A DNA stretch of 64,000 nt from an uncultured Pelagibacteraceae bacterium (GTDB taxonomy: Bacteria > Pseudomonadota > Alphaproteobacteria > Pelagibacterales > Pelagibacteraceae). Position 1 is the stretch's first letter. Each line of letters starts with the position of its first letter. Where the stretch lies: the NCBI GenBank assembly GCA_902548405.1, contig CACCRN010000001.1, forward strand, positions 62,001-126,000, in the 5' to 3' direction. The notes under the pieces were generated by a model. The model did not search any database. It saw nothing but the letters and a program-made list of their open reading frames with translations, and was not told where the DNA came from. Below, piece by piece: positions 1 to 11,301 of the stretch. A program made the position numbers and the translations under genes.

Positions 1-8
1 AAAAAAAC

Positions 9-476
9 ATGTTTTTATCTACTTACGAGAACAGATTGGACAAAAAAGGGAGAGTATCTGTGCCTGCTAGCTTCAGATCTCATTTATCTAATTTAGGTTA
101 TAATGGTGTTATTTGTTATCCATCTTTTAATAATTTTTCGATAGAAGCATGCTCCCAAGACAGAATTGAAAAAATTTCCTCTGCTATAGATTCTTTAAAT
201 CCTTTTGAGGAAAAAAGAGATTATTTTGCAACATCAATATTGGCAGAAAGTACTAATTTACAGTTTGATAGTGAAGGTAGAATTTCTCTTTCATCAAAAT
301 TACTAAAACATGCAAAAATAAAAAATAGTATGTTGTTTGTTGGCCAAGGTCAAACCTTTCAAATATGGGAACCAACGGCATTTGAAAAATTTAAGACATT
401 AGCAAGAAAAAAAGCAAATTTAAATCGAGCAAGTCTTAAATGGGAAAAACATTTAAACAACAACGAGGGGAAATAA
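9..476 (+). CDS. mraZ: Transcriptional regulator / division protein MraZ
   Basis: ORF; two AbrB-like repeats ([32 protein letters not shown]); head of dcw cluster. Confidence 0.93.
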   Translation: MFLSTYENRLDKKGRVSVPASFRSHLSNLGYNGVICYPSFNNFSIEACSQDRIEKISSAIDSLNPFEEKRDYFATSILAESTNLQFDSEGRISLSSKLLKHAKIKNSMLFVGQGQTFQIWEPTAFEKFKTLARKKANLNRASLKWEKHLNNNEGK

Positions 477-477
477 G

Positions 478-1953
478 ATGACAATTAACTTTAAAGCACC
501 AGAGATAAAAGAACTTCAGCCACGACTTTTAGTTTTAGGAGTAGGTGGAGCTGGAGGAAATGCAATAAATGAAATGATTGATAATAAACTTCAGGGTGTA
601 GAATTTATTGCAGTCAATACTGATGCTCAAGATTTAAAGTTAAGTAAAGCAAAAACAAGAATTCAAATTGGTTTAAATTTAACAAAGGGTTTAGGTGCAG
701 GTGCAAAATTAGATATAGGACAAGCTGCTGCTGATGAATCTTTAAATGAAATTGTAAATACACTTCAAGGTGCAAATATGGTTTTTATTGCAGCAGGTAT
801 GGGTGGTGGAACGGGCACTGGTGCTGCTCATGTTATCGCTAGAGCTGCTAAAGAATTAAATATATTAACAGTAGGTGTTGTGACTCTTCCATTTTTATAT
901 GAAGGCCCCTCTAGAATGAGAAGAGCACAACAAGGACTGGAAGAATTAAGAAAACATGTTGATACTATAATTGTTATTCCAAACCAAAACTTATTTAAAA
1001 TTGCAAATGAGCAAACAACTTTTGAAGAGTCTTTTAATCTTTCAAATAATGTTTTGATGCATGGAGTTCAGAGTATTACAGATTTAATGGTAAGACCTGG
1101 ATTAATTAATCTAGATTTTGCTGATGTTGAAACTGTAATGGCTTCAATGGGCAAAGCTATGATGGGAACAGGAGAAGCTGAAGGTGAAGGTAGAGCACTC
1201 AAAGCTGCTGAGATGGCAATTAGTAATCCATTAATTGATGATTACACCTTAAAGGGAGCTAAAGGGTTACTAGTAAATATCACCGGTGGTAAAGACTTAA
1301 AACTTTTTGAAGTTGATGAAGCAGTTAACAAAGTAAGAGCAGAAGTTGATCCAGAGGCTGAGTTAATTATAGGAGCAATAACTGATGCTGACTTAGACGG
1401 AAAAATGAGAGTTTCAATTGTTGCAACTTCATTAGATGGACAACAACCTGAATCTAAATCAGTAGTAAATATGGTACATAGAATACAAAATCGTAATCCT
1501 GGTTACTCTGATTTCTCAAACATGGGGTCTCCAGCATTTAACTTTTCAAACACATTAAGCCCAATTACTCATGGTGCTAACGCACTTAAGGTTGAGAATG
1601 AGATGGTTCAAGAACAAGAACAAGTAACTGTTGAAAACAATATGATGAGCGAAAATTTCGCTTCAGAAAACAGTGCAATAACAGAAAACATTGTCGAAGA
1701 CAGCACTGTAAATGAAATGGAAAAATCATTTACCCAAGAAGCAGTAGAAACATTTGAAGAAAAAAATCATGATGAAAATGTTCAAGAAGAACCATCAAAT
1801 GATCTCAAGGAGTTTGGCGTAGATTCAGATTCACCAGATTTATTTAGTTCAGAAAATGAAAACTCTTCACCATCAGATTTGTTGAATTCTGAAGATCAAG
1901 AAGATGAAGACGATCTTGAAATTCCTGCTTTCCTAAGAAGACAAAAAAATTAA
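478..1953 (+). CDS. ftsZ: Cell division protein FtsZ
   Basis: Tubulin signature GGGTGTGAA, N-terminal [14 protein letters not shown]-terminal conserved peptide [10 protein letters not shown]. Confidence 0.98.
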   Translation: MTINFKAPEIKELQPRLLVLGVGGAGGNAINEMIDNKLQGVEFIAVNTDAQDLKLSKAKTRIQIGLNLTKGLGAGAKLDIGQAAADESLNEIVNTLQGANMVFIAAGMGGGTGTGAAHVIARAAKELNILTVGVVTLPFLYEGPSRMRRAQQGLEELRKHVDTIIVIPNQNLFKIANEQTTFEESFNLSNNVLMHGVQSITDLMVRPGLINLDFADVETVMASMGKAMMGTGEAEGEGRALKAAEMAISNPLIDDYTLKGAKGLLVNITGGKDLKLFEVDEAVNKVRAEVDPEAELIIGAITDADLDGKMRVSIVATSLDGQQPESKSVVNMVHRIQNRNPGYSDFSNMGSPAFNFSNTLSPITHGANALKVENEMVQEQEQVTVENNMMSENFASENSAITENIVEDSTVNEMEKSFTQEAVETFEEKNHDENVQEEPSNDLKEFGVDSDSPDLFSSENENSSPSDLLNSEDQEDEDDLEIPAFLRRQKN

Positions 1954-1971
1954 TGGTCTTCAAAGAAATAA

Positions 1972-2982
1972 ATGGAAGCCACCATAGTACCGGATGTACA
2001 AAAACATTATCCTGTACTGCTAAAAGAAATTATTAGCGTTATCACCCCTCAACATGGTGGCACATTTATAGACTGTACATTTGGTCAAGGTGGATATTCA
2101 AAAAAAATATTAGAGTTTGAAAATACAAACGTAATAGGACTTGATAGGGATATTGAAAGTCAAAAAGTTGCAAACTCAATTTTAGAAAATTTTGAAGATA
2201 GATTTATTTTCAAAAATTTAAAATTTAGTCAATTAACAAATTTAAAAATTAAAAACGAAAATATCAAAGGTGTTATTTTTGATCTAGGATATTCATTAAC
2301 ACAAATGAAAGATTCTAAAAAAGGATTGTCATTCAACTCAACGACAGATTTAAATATGCAATTGGGTTTAAATAACTATTCAGCTTCTGATGCTATAAAT
2401 AAACTTGATGCAAAAGAGTTGGAGAAAATTTTTAAATACTTTGGAGATGAAAAAGATGCAAAATATATTTCTAAAAATATTGTAAAAGAAAGATTAAAAA
2501 ATAAAATTGATACACAGGGTTTAATTAAAATTGTTGATAAATCAAAAATAAGAAAAAATTTTAAAATACATAATTCAACTAAAGTTTTTCAAGCTCTTAG
2601 AATATTTGTAAATAAAGAAATTAGTGAATTAATTTATGGACTGATAAATGCTACAAAAGTACTAAAAAAGGGAGGTGTTTTAGCAGTTGTTACGTTTCAT
2701 TCTTTGGAAGATAAAATTGTGAAATATTTTTTAAAAAGCCTTTCGCAAAATAAAAGTATTTCAAGATACGCACCTCAAACTGAACAAAAAGAAACTCTTT
2801 TTAATTTAAGTCAAAAAAAACCAATTGTTCCATCTGATCTTGAGATAAAAAAAAACCCACCTTCAAGATCTGCAAAACTAAGATATGCAATTAAGAAAAG
2901 TGATTTTTTTAACTTTGAAACAGATATAGAGGAAAAATTTAAAAATTTTTTAGAAATTGAAAAGTTTGGAGATAAACTTTGA
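1972..2982 (+). CDS. rsmH: 16S rRNA (cytosine1402-N4)-methyltransferase RsmH (MraW)
   Basis: [41 protein letters not shown] motifs. Confidence 0.96.
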   Translation: MEATIVPDVQKHYPVLLKEIISVITPQHGGTFIDCTFGQGGYSKKILEFENTNVIGLDRDIESQKVANSILENFEDRFIFKNLKFSQLTNLKIKNENIKGVIFDLGYSLTQMKDSKKGLSFNSTTDLNMQLGLNNYSASDAINKLDAKELEKIFKYFGDEKDAKYISKNIVKERLKNKIDTQGLIKIVDKSKIRKNFKIHNSTKVFQALRIFVNKEISELIYGLINATKVLKKGGVLAVVTFHSLEDKIVKYFLKSLSQNKSISRYAPQTEQKETLFNLSQKKPIVPSDLEIKKNPPSRSAKLRYAIKKSDFFNFETDIEEKFKNFLEIEKFGDKL

Positions 2983-3287
2983 ATAAATTATTACTAGCAT
3001 TAACAATTGTAATTTTAGTTTTAACTACAGCGATTATCAAAAATACTACAAAAAAAATTGAAGATAAAATGTTTGCTTATAAAGAAAGTGTAAGACTTTT
3101 AAAATCAGATTTGGAAAATATTCAGTTGGAATATGATTATTTAAGTTCTGCTGAAAAATTATTAGAATATCAATCTTTATATTTTGAAGATCAATTATTT
3201 CAAAAAAAAATAGAAGATATTAAAATTTATAATATTTCAGAAAATGAAAATAAATTAGAGGATTATAAAATAACTAAGGAAAAATGA
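2979..3287 (+). CDS. ftsL: FtsL-like division protein
   Basis: 102-aa bitopic coiled-coil protein between rsmH and ftsI; TTG start overlapping the rsmH stop. Confidence 0.7.
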   Translation: MNKLLLALTIVILVLTTAIIKNTTKKIEDKMFAYKESVRLLKSDLENIQLEYDYLSSAEKLLEYQSLYFEDQLFQKKIEDIKIYNISENENKLEDYKITKEK

Positions 3288-4975
3288 GTAATTTTAATGA
3301 AAGATTAACAATTGAAGATCACAAAAATGATTTTGATTATAAAAAAAGCAATACTGGATTAAATATTCAATTTAATCGAGTTGCTTTTATTTTTTTTGTT
3401 TTTTTTGTTATTTATTCAATATACACAATACATTTAATTCATTTAGGGTTTCGAGAGGCAAAAATTGAAAAAACAAGCAACACACTTACTTTTAGTAGTG
3501 ATCTTTATAGAGCAGATATTTTAGATATTAATGGAAATTATTTAGCAAAAACAGTTAAATCTATTGATGTTGGTCTTAAAACTTCAGACATAATTAGTAA
3601 ACAAAAATTACTGTTAAGTCTAAAAATTATTTTCCCAGATAAAGATTTTAATGAAATTGAAAAAAAAATAGAAAACAAAAAGTTTTTTTATCTAGAAAAA
3701 AAAATTTCAGAGGAAAAATATGAACAAATTATGAAGTTGGGAGATAAATCTCTTATCCCTGAAGAAAAAGTGCTTAGAATGTATCCACAGAAAAATCTTT
3801 TTAGTCATATTTTAGGACAAATAGATAATGACAATAATGGTATTTCAGGTTTGGAAAAATCGTTAAATGAAAATCTTAGATCATCTAGAGACTCAATTAA
3901 ATTAACTGTTGATAAAGACATTCAGTATTTAATTAGAAAAGAATTATTAAAATATCAGGAAATTTTTAAAAGCAAAGGAAGTGCAGCAATTTTAATGGAT
4001 GTTAATAATGGCAATATAATCTCTTTGGTCTCGTTACCTGATTTTAATCCAAATGAGAGAAAAAATATATCGGATGTCAATTATATTAATAGAGTAACAA
4101 AAGGGACATATGAACTTGGTTCAGTTTTTAAGGTTTTTACTTTTGCAAGCGCTTTAAATGAAAAATTAATTGAACCAGATACTGAATTTTTAGATTTACC
4201 AAAATCAATTAAGTGTGACAGATACAGAATTGGAGAATATGACAATGAAATACCTTCAGATTTAACTGCTGAGCAAATTTTAGTTAGATCTGGAAACATA
4301 GGCTCAGTACGAATTGCTCAAAAAGTTGGTCCAGAAAAATTTAAATCTTTTTTAGAGGATATTGGAGTATTGAGACAAATTGATTTTGACATTGAAGAGG
4401 TAGCACCCCAAATTGATTATGATTTTGGAAAATGTAGATTAGCAACAGCTTCTTTTGGTCATGGAGTAGCAACAACCATTCTTCAACTTGCAAAAGGATA
4501 TGCTATTTTGGCCAATGGTGGCTATGATGTAAAACCAACATTGGTTTTTAAGGAAGATAACAAAAAAAATAACAACAAAAGAATAATTAATAAAGGAATT
4601 TCAGAACAAGTTGTTAATGCTTTAAGAAAAATTGTTAATACAGAGGAGGGTACTGCTAGATTTGCAGATGTTCAAAATTATGAAATTGGAGGCAAAACAG
4701 GCACAGCTGACCAACCAGAAGGAGGAAAATATTCAGAAGCAAAAATAAATACTTTTAGTTCGGTATTTCCAACATCAAATCCTCAATTTGTATTTGTTGT
4801 AATGTTAGATACACCTAAAAAATCAAAAGATTATTATTATAAGTATAGGCATAGAAAAGGTGGATGGAAGGGAACACTTTATAATACTGCTGGGTGGACA
4901 TCAGTAGAGGTAGCAGGAAAAGTAATTGATAAAATTGGGCCTATTTTAGCCACAAAATATATACAGGTTAAATAG
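3284..4975 (+). CDS. ftsI: Division transpeptidase FtsI (PBP3)
   Basis: SVFK, SGN and KTGTA penicillin-binding motifs; dcw position. Confidence 0.95.
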   Translation: MSNFNERLTIEDHKNDFDYKKSNTGLNIQFNRVAFIFFVFFVIYSIYTIHLIHLGFREAKIEKTSNTLTFSSDLYRADILDINGNYLAKTVKSIDVGLKTSDIISKQKLLLSLKIIFPDKDFNEIEKKIENKKFFYLEKKISEEKYEQIMKLGDKSLIPEEKVLRMYPQKNLFSHILGQIDNDNNGISGLEKSLNENLRSSRDSIKLTVDKDIQYLIRKELLKYQEIFKSKGSAAILMDVNNGNIISLVSLPDFNPNERKNISDVNYINRVTKGTYELGSVFKVFTFASALNEKLIEPDTEFLDLPKSIKCDRYRIGEYDNEIPSDLTAEQILVRSGNIGSVRIAQKVGPEKFKSFLEDIGVLRQIDFDIEEVAPQIDYDFGKCRLATASFGHGVATTILQLAKGYAILANGGYDVKPTLVFKEDNKKNNNKRIINKGISEQVVNALRKIVNTEEGTARFADVQNYEIGGKTGTADQPEGGKYSEAKINTFSSVFPTSNPQFVFVVMLDTPKKSKDYYYKYRHRKGGWKGTLYNTAGWTSVEVAGKVIDKIGPILATKYIQVK

Positions 4976-7821
4976 TGATGTTACTTGGAAATTATTTTGA
5001 TGGTATCCACAAAAATTATAAAAAATTATTTTTTTCAGGCATATCTTTTAATACTAGATCGCTAAAAAAAAATAATATTTTCTTTGCAATTAAGGGAAAT
5101 AGTATAGATGGAAATAAGTTCATTTCTAAAGCTATAAAAAAAGGTTCTAAAATAATTGTTACAGAACAAAAAATTAAAAATTTTCGTAATGGAATTTTGA
5201 TTATAAGAACAAAAAATATAAGAAAATTATTAGCAGAAGTCTCATTTAAAATTTACAATAAAATACCAAAAAATTTAGTAGCTGTTACAGGAACTAATGG
5301 AAAATCTTCAGTTGCTGAATTTTATTTTCAAATAATGAAATTAAATAAAAAAAAAGTAGCTTCAATTGGAACATTAGGAGTCAAATCAAAAAATATTAAT
5401 TTAAATTTATTTAATACAACAATTGATCCTATTAAATTAGGCCAGATCTTACAAAAATTAAAAAAAAAAAAAGTTGAAAACGTCATCATGGAAGCTTCTA
5501 GTCATGGACTAAAACAAAATAGATTAAATGGATTAAATTTTAAATCTGGAATTTTTACAAATTTATCACAAGATCATCTTGATTATCACAAAAATTTAAA
5601 AAATTATTTAGAAGCAAAACTTTATTTATTTGAGAATTTAATTGAAAAAAAAGGAAATATAATTACAGATAAAAATATACCTCAATATAAAACAATCAAG
5701 AAAATCTCTTTAAAGAAAAAATTAAAATTATCAGCAATAAATGAAAAGAAAAGTAATTTTGAAATATTATCTCATAGATATGATAATGAAAATCAACTAA
5801 TCAAAATTAAACATAAAAATTTAATTAAGGAAATTAATTTAAATTTAATAGGTAAAATTCAAATAAATAATATTTTGATGGCTGCAATGGCAGCACAAAA
5901 AAGTAATTTAAATTTTGAAAATATTTTAAAAGTCTTACCAAAATTAAAACCAGTTGAAGGTAGATTGGAAAAAATTGGAAAAATTAAAAATAATTCAATT
6001 GTTATTCTTGATTATGCACATACGCCTGATGCTTTAAAAGTTTGTCTTTTAAATATTAAGGATCAATTTCCTGATAAAAAGTTAAACCTTTTATTTGGTT
6101 GTGGGGGGAATAGAGACCAAAACAAAAGAATGAAAATGGGTAAAATAGCAAGTATTTATGCAGATAATATCTACCTAACTGATGATAACCCTCGTTACGA
6201 AAACCCAGTGAATATAAGAAAAGATATTAAAAAGGGCATCTATGGCAAGAAAATTACAGAAATTTCTAATAGAGGAAAAGCAATATCAGAAGCTATTAAA
6301 AATTTGAAAAGTGGAGACGTTTTAGTAGTTGCAGGAAAAGGGCACGAAAGCACACAGGAAATTGGTAAAAAGGAAATTAAATTTTCTGATAGAAAAAAAA
6401 TTCTAACCGAAATCAAATTGAAAAACGAAAATTTGTCTGATCAACTAAAGATAAATATAATCACAGAACTTTCCAAAACTCAAAAATTATCAAAGTCTAT
6501 TTCTATAAATAATACTAGGATTAATTCTAATGAAGTAAGTAAAAATGATGTATTTTTTGCTATCAAAGGAAAAGTAAATGATGGAAATAATTTTGTTTCA
6601 CAATCATTTAAAAAGAAAGCATCATTAGCAATTGTAAGTAAAATTCAAAATAATCTTGATACTAAAAGGCAAATAAAAGTTAAAAACACCTTAAAATTTT
6701 TAACAAATGTTTCAAAAGTATATAGAAAAAATATAAGTACTAACATTATAGCTATCACAGGTAGTTGTGGGAAGACTACACTCAAAGAATTATTGGGAAG
6801 TGTGTTAGGAAAAATTTCAATTACAAGTATATCACCAAAGTCTTATAACAATAAATTTGGAGTTCCTTTAAGTCTTCTTAATATTAAAGAAAATGATCAA
6901 TATGGAGTTTTAGAAGTAGGAATGGATAAAAAAGGTGAGATTGATTATCTAACAAAAATAATTGAGCCAAATGTTGGTGTTATTACAAATATAAATTATG
7001 CACATGCAAAAAATTTCAAAAATATAAAAGAGATTGCTTTAGCAAAATCAGAGATTATAAATAATATTAAATTAAATGGTTCTATTATCTTAAATGCAGA
7101 TGATAAATTTTTTAAACTTCATAGACAAATTTCTAAAAAGAAAAAACTTAAATTAATTTCATTTGGCATCAAAAGTAAAAGAGCAGATATTAAGTTAATA
7201 GATATTAAATCGTTTGGAAAAAATTTTAAAATTAAAATTAGATTTATGAATAAAATTAAACATTTTATAATCTCTGATGACTATCAAAACAATATTTATA
7301 ATATTCTATCTGCATTAGCTGTTATTAGTGTGAATTCAAATATATTTAATTTAAATAAAAATATTTTTTTAAATTTCAAAATTCCTGAGGGAAGAGGGGA
7401 TCATTCAACAATAAAAATAAATAATAAAAAAATAAATTTAATTGATCAAAGTTATAACTCAAACCCATTATCATTAAGTTCAGCTATTAAAAATTTTGAT
7501 AAAATAAAGTCAAACAAGTCTAAAAAATATTTGCTGCTTGGAGACATGTTGGAGCTTGGTAGTTATTCTAAAAAACTTCATGAATCTATTGCTCCATTAA
7601 TAAATCAAACTAAAATTGATAAGGTTTTTGTAAAAGGAAAAATGGCTTCTTTGATATATAAAAAAATATCTAATAGTAAAAAAGGTAAAATATTACGTAA
7701 CAAATCTGAGATAGATGATTTGATTAGAAATGATATTAAAAACAATGATTATTTAATGATTAAAGCCTCACTTGCGACAGGTTTCAATAAGATAGTTAAT
7801 GAAATAAAAGGTTTAAACTAA
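4975..7821 (+). CDS. murEF: MurE-MurF fusion: UDP-MurNAc-tripeptide synthetase / UDP-MurNAc-pentapeptide synthetase
   Basis: Single 948-aa ORF with two Mur-ligase P-loops (AVTGTNGKSS and AITGSCGKTT); DNPR motif in the MurE half. Confidence 0.93.
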   Translation: MMLLGNYFDGIHKNYKKLFFSGISFNTRSLKKNNIFFAIKGNSIDGNKFISKAIKKGSKIIVTEQKIKNFRNGILIIRTKNIRKLLAEVSFKIYNKIPKNLVAVTGTNGKSSVAEFYFQIMKLNKKKVASIGTLGVKSKNINLNLFNTTIDPIKLGQILQKLKKKKVENVIMEASSHGLKQNRLNGLNFKSGIFTNLSQDHLDYHKNLKNYLEAKLYLFENLIEKKGNIITDKNIPQYKTIKKISLKKKLKLSAINEKKSNFEILSHRYDNENQLIKIKHKNLIKEINLNLIGKIQINNILMAAMAAQKSNLNFENILKVLPKLKPVEGRLEKIGKIKNNSIVILDYAHTPDALKVCLLNIKDQFPDKKLNLLFGCGGNRDQNKRMKMGKIASIYADNIYLTDDNPRYENPVNIRKDIKKGIYGKKITEISNRGKAISEAIKNLKSGDVLVVAGKGHESTQEIGKKEIKFSDRKKILTEIKLKNENLSDQLKINIITELSKTQKLSKSISINNTRINSNEVSKNDVFFAIKGKVNDGNNFVSQSFKKKASLAIVSKIQNNLDTKRQIKVKNTLKFLTNVSKVYRKNISTNIIAITGSCGKTTLKELLGSVLGKISITSISPKSYNNKFGVPLSLLNIKENDQYGVLEVGMDKKGEIDYLTKIIEPNVGVITNINYAHAKNFKNIKEIALAKSEIINNIKLNGSIILNADDKFFKLHRQISKKKKLKLISFGIKSKRADIKLIDIKSFGKNFKIKIRFMNKIKHFIISDDYQNNIYNILSALAVISVNSNIFNLNKNIFLNFKIPEGRGDHSTIKINNKKINLIDQSYNSNPLSLSSAIKNFDKIKSNKSKKYLLLGDMLELGSYSKKLHESIAPLINQTKIDKVFVKGKMASLIYKKISNSKKGKILRNKSEIDDLIRNDIKNNDYLMIKASLATGFNKIVNEIKGLN

Positions 7822-8907
7822 ATGCTATACCAGTTTCTATTAAATTTCGTTGATAATTTTAGCTTTTTAAACGTCTTTAAATATTTAACTTTTAGAACAG
7901 GTTTATCTTTTTTTACATCATTAGTGATAGTTCTATTTATTGGTGGACCTTTTATAAAATTTTTTTCAAATCAAAAAATTTTTAATCCAATCAGGGAGGA
8001 TGGACCTGAAGACCACATAATTAAAAAAATTGGAACACCAACAATGGGTGGAATTATTATTTTATTTGGCCTAATTATTTCAGTTATTTTATGGGCAGAT
8101 TTATCAAATATAAATATTTTATTTTGTTTATACATTGCTCTTTCATTTGGATTACTTGGTGCATTTGATGATTATAAAAAAATTAAGCAAAGTAATTCCT
8201 CTGGTATTTCATCAAAGTTTAAAATAACTGTACAAATTATTTTAGCGTTACTAGGTGTAGGTCTGTTTGTTTACTTGAATGATTATCAAGATTTAAATAA
8301 TTTATATTTTCCTTTTTTTAAAAATTTAATAATTAATCTTGGATGGTTTTTTATACCTTTTGCTGTATTTGTAATAATAGGTTCTTCTAATGCTGTAAAT
8401 CTTACTGATGGTCTAGACGGTTTAGCAACAGTACCAGTAATATTGGTGGCAACTTGTTTTGCATTTATAAGCTATGTAACTGGAAATATTGTTTTTTCAA
8501 ATTATTTACAAATTTCTTATATTGAAGGAACAGGTGAAGTTTCAATTTTTTGTGGTGCGATTATTGGGGCTTGTTTAGGTTTCTTATGGTTTAATGCTCC
8601 TCCAGCTAAAATTTTTATGGGAGACACAGGCTCTTTATCTTTAGGTGGTTCACTAGGAGCCGTAGGTATTATAACAAAACACGAGATTGTTCTAGCAATA
8701 ACGGGAGGTCTTTTTGTTTTAGAAGCAGTCTCTGTAATGGTTCAAGTAATTTCATTTAAACTTACAGGAAAAAGAATTTTTAGAATGGCTCCCATACATC
8801 ATCATTTTGAAAAAAAAGGTTGGCCCGAGTCCACTATAGTTATTAGATTTTGGATTATCTCAATAATTTTAGCAATGATAGGACTTGCTACGTTAAAATT
8901 AAGATAA
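7822..8907 (+). CDS. mraY: Phospho-N-acetylmuramoyl-pentapeptide transferase
   Basis: GTPTMGG, NLTDGLDGLA, GDTGSL, PIHHHFEKKGW motifs. Confidence 0.97.
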   Translation: MLYQFLLNFVDNFSFLNVFKYLTFRTGLSFFTSLVIVLFIGGPFIKFFSNQKIFNPIREDGPEDHIIKKIGTPTMGGIIILFGLIISVILWADLSNINILFCLYIALSFGLLGAFDDYKKIKQSNSSGISSKFKITVQIILALLGVGLFVYLNDYQDLNNLYFPFFKNLIINLGWFFIPFAVFVIIGSSNAVNLTDGLDGLATVPVILVATCFAFISYVTGNIVFSNYLQISYIEGTGEVSIFCGAIIGACLGFLWFNAPPAKIFMGDTGSLSLGGSLGAVGIITKHEIVLAITGGLFVLEAVSVMVQVISFKLTGKRIFRMAPIHHHFEKKGWPESTIVIRFWIISIILAMIGLATLKLR

Positions 8908-10190
8908 TGAAAAATAAAAAAAATATTTTTTTAAGAAAAAAAATATTAATATATGGACTAGGCAAAAGTGGAATATCTTCATATAAATTTTTAAAAAAAA
9001 AAGCAGATGTTTATCTTTTTGATGATAATTCGAAAATAAATAAAAAAATATTAAGTTTAAGTGAATTTTCAAAAATAAGTTTTGATGTAATAATTATTAG
9101 TCCAGGAATAGATATTTCAAAATGTAAATTATCGACATTCTTGAAAAAAAATTCACGAAAAATTTATACAGATCTTGATGTTTTGTACTCTTTTTATGAT
9201 AATTTGAGTATAACAATCACAGGTACTAATGGAAAATCAACTACAGCAAAAATACTTCAAAATGCTTTGGTTGATCAAGAAAAAGATGCTCGATTAATTG
9301 GGAATATAGGAAACCCAGCACTTGCAGAGAAAAAAATAACAAAAAAAACGATTTTTGTGATCGAAGCCTCCTCGTATCAGCTAGATTATTCAAAGATTTT
9401 CAGTTCAAAATATAGCTTAATTTTAAACATTTCAGCAGATCATATTGAGAGACACAAGAACCTGAAAAATTATGTCAATGCAAAATTTAAATTAATCGAG
9501 TCACAAGTTAAGGGAAATTTTGCGTACGTTAAAAAAAATGATTCATTAATTTCAAAAAAAATTAAAAAAAATAAATTTAAGTCAAAAATTTATAAAGTTG
9601 ATATCTCAAATTTGAAAAACATAATTGATAAGATTAGTAATAAATACTTTGCTTCTGACGGCAATAGAGAAAATCTTTCATTTATTTTTGAAATTGCAAC
9701 TAAATTGAAACTTTCAAAAAATAGATTAATCCAAACAATAAATAATTTTAAGGGACTTGATTATAGACAACAAATTGTTTTTGATAAAAAAAATTTAACA
9801 ATAATTAACGACTCTAAATCAACAAGCTTCGCTTCTTCAGAAAATATATTAAATAATTTGAATGATGTTTATTGGATTTTGGGAGGAATACCAAAAAAAA
9901 ATGATAAGTTCAAATTATCTAAAATAAAATGTAAAAACATAAAAGCGTTCATTTTTGGTTCATATCGAAATAAGTTTCATAAAGTTTTGAGAAATAAATT
10001 AAAGGTTAAAAAATATAAAACTTTAAATGAAACCTTACGTGCAATTTTCTTAGAGATAAAAGATCAAGAAATTAAAAAAAATATAATTTTTTTTAGTCCT
10101 GCCGGTGCATCATTCGATAGTTTTAAAAATTTTGAAGATAGAGGAGATTACTTTAATAAAATAGTAAAAAAAATAATATATGCAAAGTAA
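8907..10190 (+). CDS. murD: UDP-N-acetylmuramoylalanine--D-glutamate ligase
   Basis: ITGTNGKST motif; ATG at 8907 (TAATG overlap with mraY) preferred over the 8850 ORF start. Confidence 0.93.
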   Translation: MKNKKNIFLRKKILIYGLGKSGISSYKFLKKKADVYLFDDNSKINKKILSLSEFSKISFDVIIISPGIDISKCKLSTFLKKNSRKIYTDLDVLYSFYDNLSITITGTNGKSTTAKILQNALVDQEKDARLIGNIGNPALAEKKITKKTIFVIEASSYQLDYSKIFSSKYSLILNISADHIERHKNLKNYVNAKFKLIESQVKGNFAYVKKNDSLISKKIKKNKFKSKIYKVDISNLKNIIDKISNKYFASDGNRENLSFIFEIATKLKLSKNRLIQTINNFKGLDYRQQIVFDKKNLTIINDSKSTSFASSENILNNLNDVYWILGGIPKKNDKFKLSKIKCKNIKAFIFGSYRNKFHKVLRNKLKVKKYKTLNETLRAIFLEIKDQEIKKNIIFFSPAGASFDSFKNFEDRGDYFNKIVKKIIYAK

Positions 10191-11298
10191 TAACATAATT
10201 TATAAATTTTATTACCAGTGGTGGAAAAATATAGACAAACCTTTATTATTTTTAGCTGGCTTTTTATTCACTATTGGACTTTTTTTCTCTTTAGTGTCAA
10301 CATCTTTCATAGCTTCAGACAAATTAGATACCAACAATTATTTTTTTTTTTTTAAACATTTAATTTATGTAATTATCGGAGTAATTTTAATTTTTATTTT
10401 TTCATCTTTAAATCAAGATAAGTTGTATAAATTTTCAATAATTCTCTTTTTTATTTCATTACTCTCTTTGTTTTTAGTACCGATAATTGGCATAGAAGTT
10501 AAGGGATCAAGGAGATGGATCGATTTATTTTTTTTACCAAGATTTCAACCCATAGAAATAGTGAAACCTTTTTTGATTGTAATTTTTGCAATTATTTTAT
10601 GTAAAAATGAAACCAATATTTTATTCAAATATTTAGCATCAACAATTTTAATGACTTTGGTTTCTTTGCTACTGATCATTCAGCCAGATATTGGCCAAAC
10701 ATTATTAGTAGTTTTTTTATGGGCTGTTTTGATATTTAGCTCAGGTATTAATTTATATTTTTTGCTAGCAATCTCTTCTACTGGATTAATTTTGTTGTCT
10801 TATATGATTATTTACATACCAAAATTTAGTTATATTAAAGCTAGAATTTTTTCATTTTTTGATAAAGAAACTGGCACTCATAATTTTCAATCAGATAAAG
10901 CAATAGAGTCAATAACAAGCGGTGGTTTTTTTGGAAAAGGGATTGGAGAAGGAACACTTAAAAATAGAGTACCAGAAGCGCATACTGATTATATTATTTC
11001 AGTAATTTCTGAAGAGTTTGGTGTGATTGCCATAATTTTAATCTTAATTTTGTTTTTAGTATTAATTTATATGGTTTTTAAAAAAATAAGTTTTGAAACT
11101 GAGGAGCAAAATAAACTTATTCTAATCGGATCAGTAAGTTTAATTCTTATGCAGGCCACAATTCATATTGGAGTTAATATAAGATTACTTCCAACAACTG
11201 GAATGACATTACCTTTTTTGAGTTATGGTGGCTCTTCAATTGTAAGTACCTCAATATTGACAGGTATAATTTTAAACTTAACAAAAAGAAAAATATAA
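10180..11298 (+). CDS. ftsW: SEDS glycosyltransferase FtsW
   Basis: Polytopic; KGSRRWIDL, PTTGMTLPFLSYGGSS motifs. Confidence 0.95.
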   Translation: MQSNNIIYKFYYQWWKNIDKPLLFLAGFLFTIGLFFSLVSTSFIASDKLDTNNYFFFFKHLIYVIIGVILIFIFSSLNQDKLYKFSIILFFISLLSLFLVPIIGIEVKGSRRWIDLFFLPRFQPIEIVKPFLIVIFAIILCKNETNILFKYLASTILMTLVSLLLIIQPDIGQTLLVVFLWAVLIFSSGINLYFLLAISSTGLILLSYMIIYIPKFSYIKARIFSFFDKETGTHNFQSDKAIESITSGGFFGKGIGEGTLKNRVPEAHTDYIISVISEEFGVIAIILILILFLVLIYMVFKKISFETEEQNKLILIGSVSLILMQATIHIGVNIRLLPTTGMTLPFLSYGGSSIVSTSILTGIILNLTKRKI

Positions 11299-11301
11299 TA
11301 G

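Noticed and set aside
8850-8906. N-terminal 19-aa extension of the murD ORF
   Set aside because: Overlaps the mraY C-terminus; ATG at 8907 with TAATG coupling is more plausible
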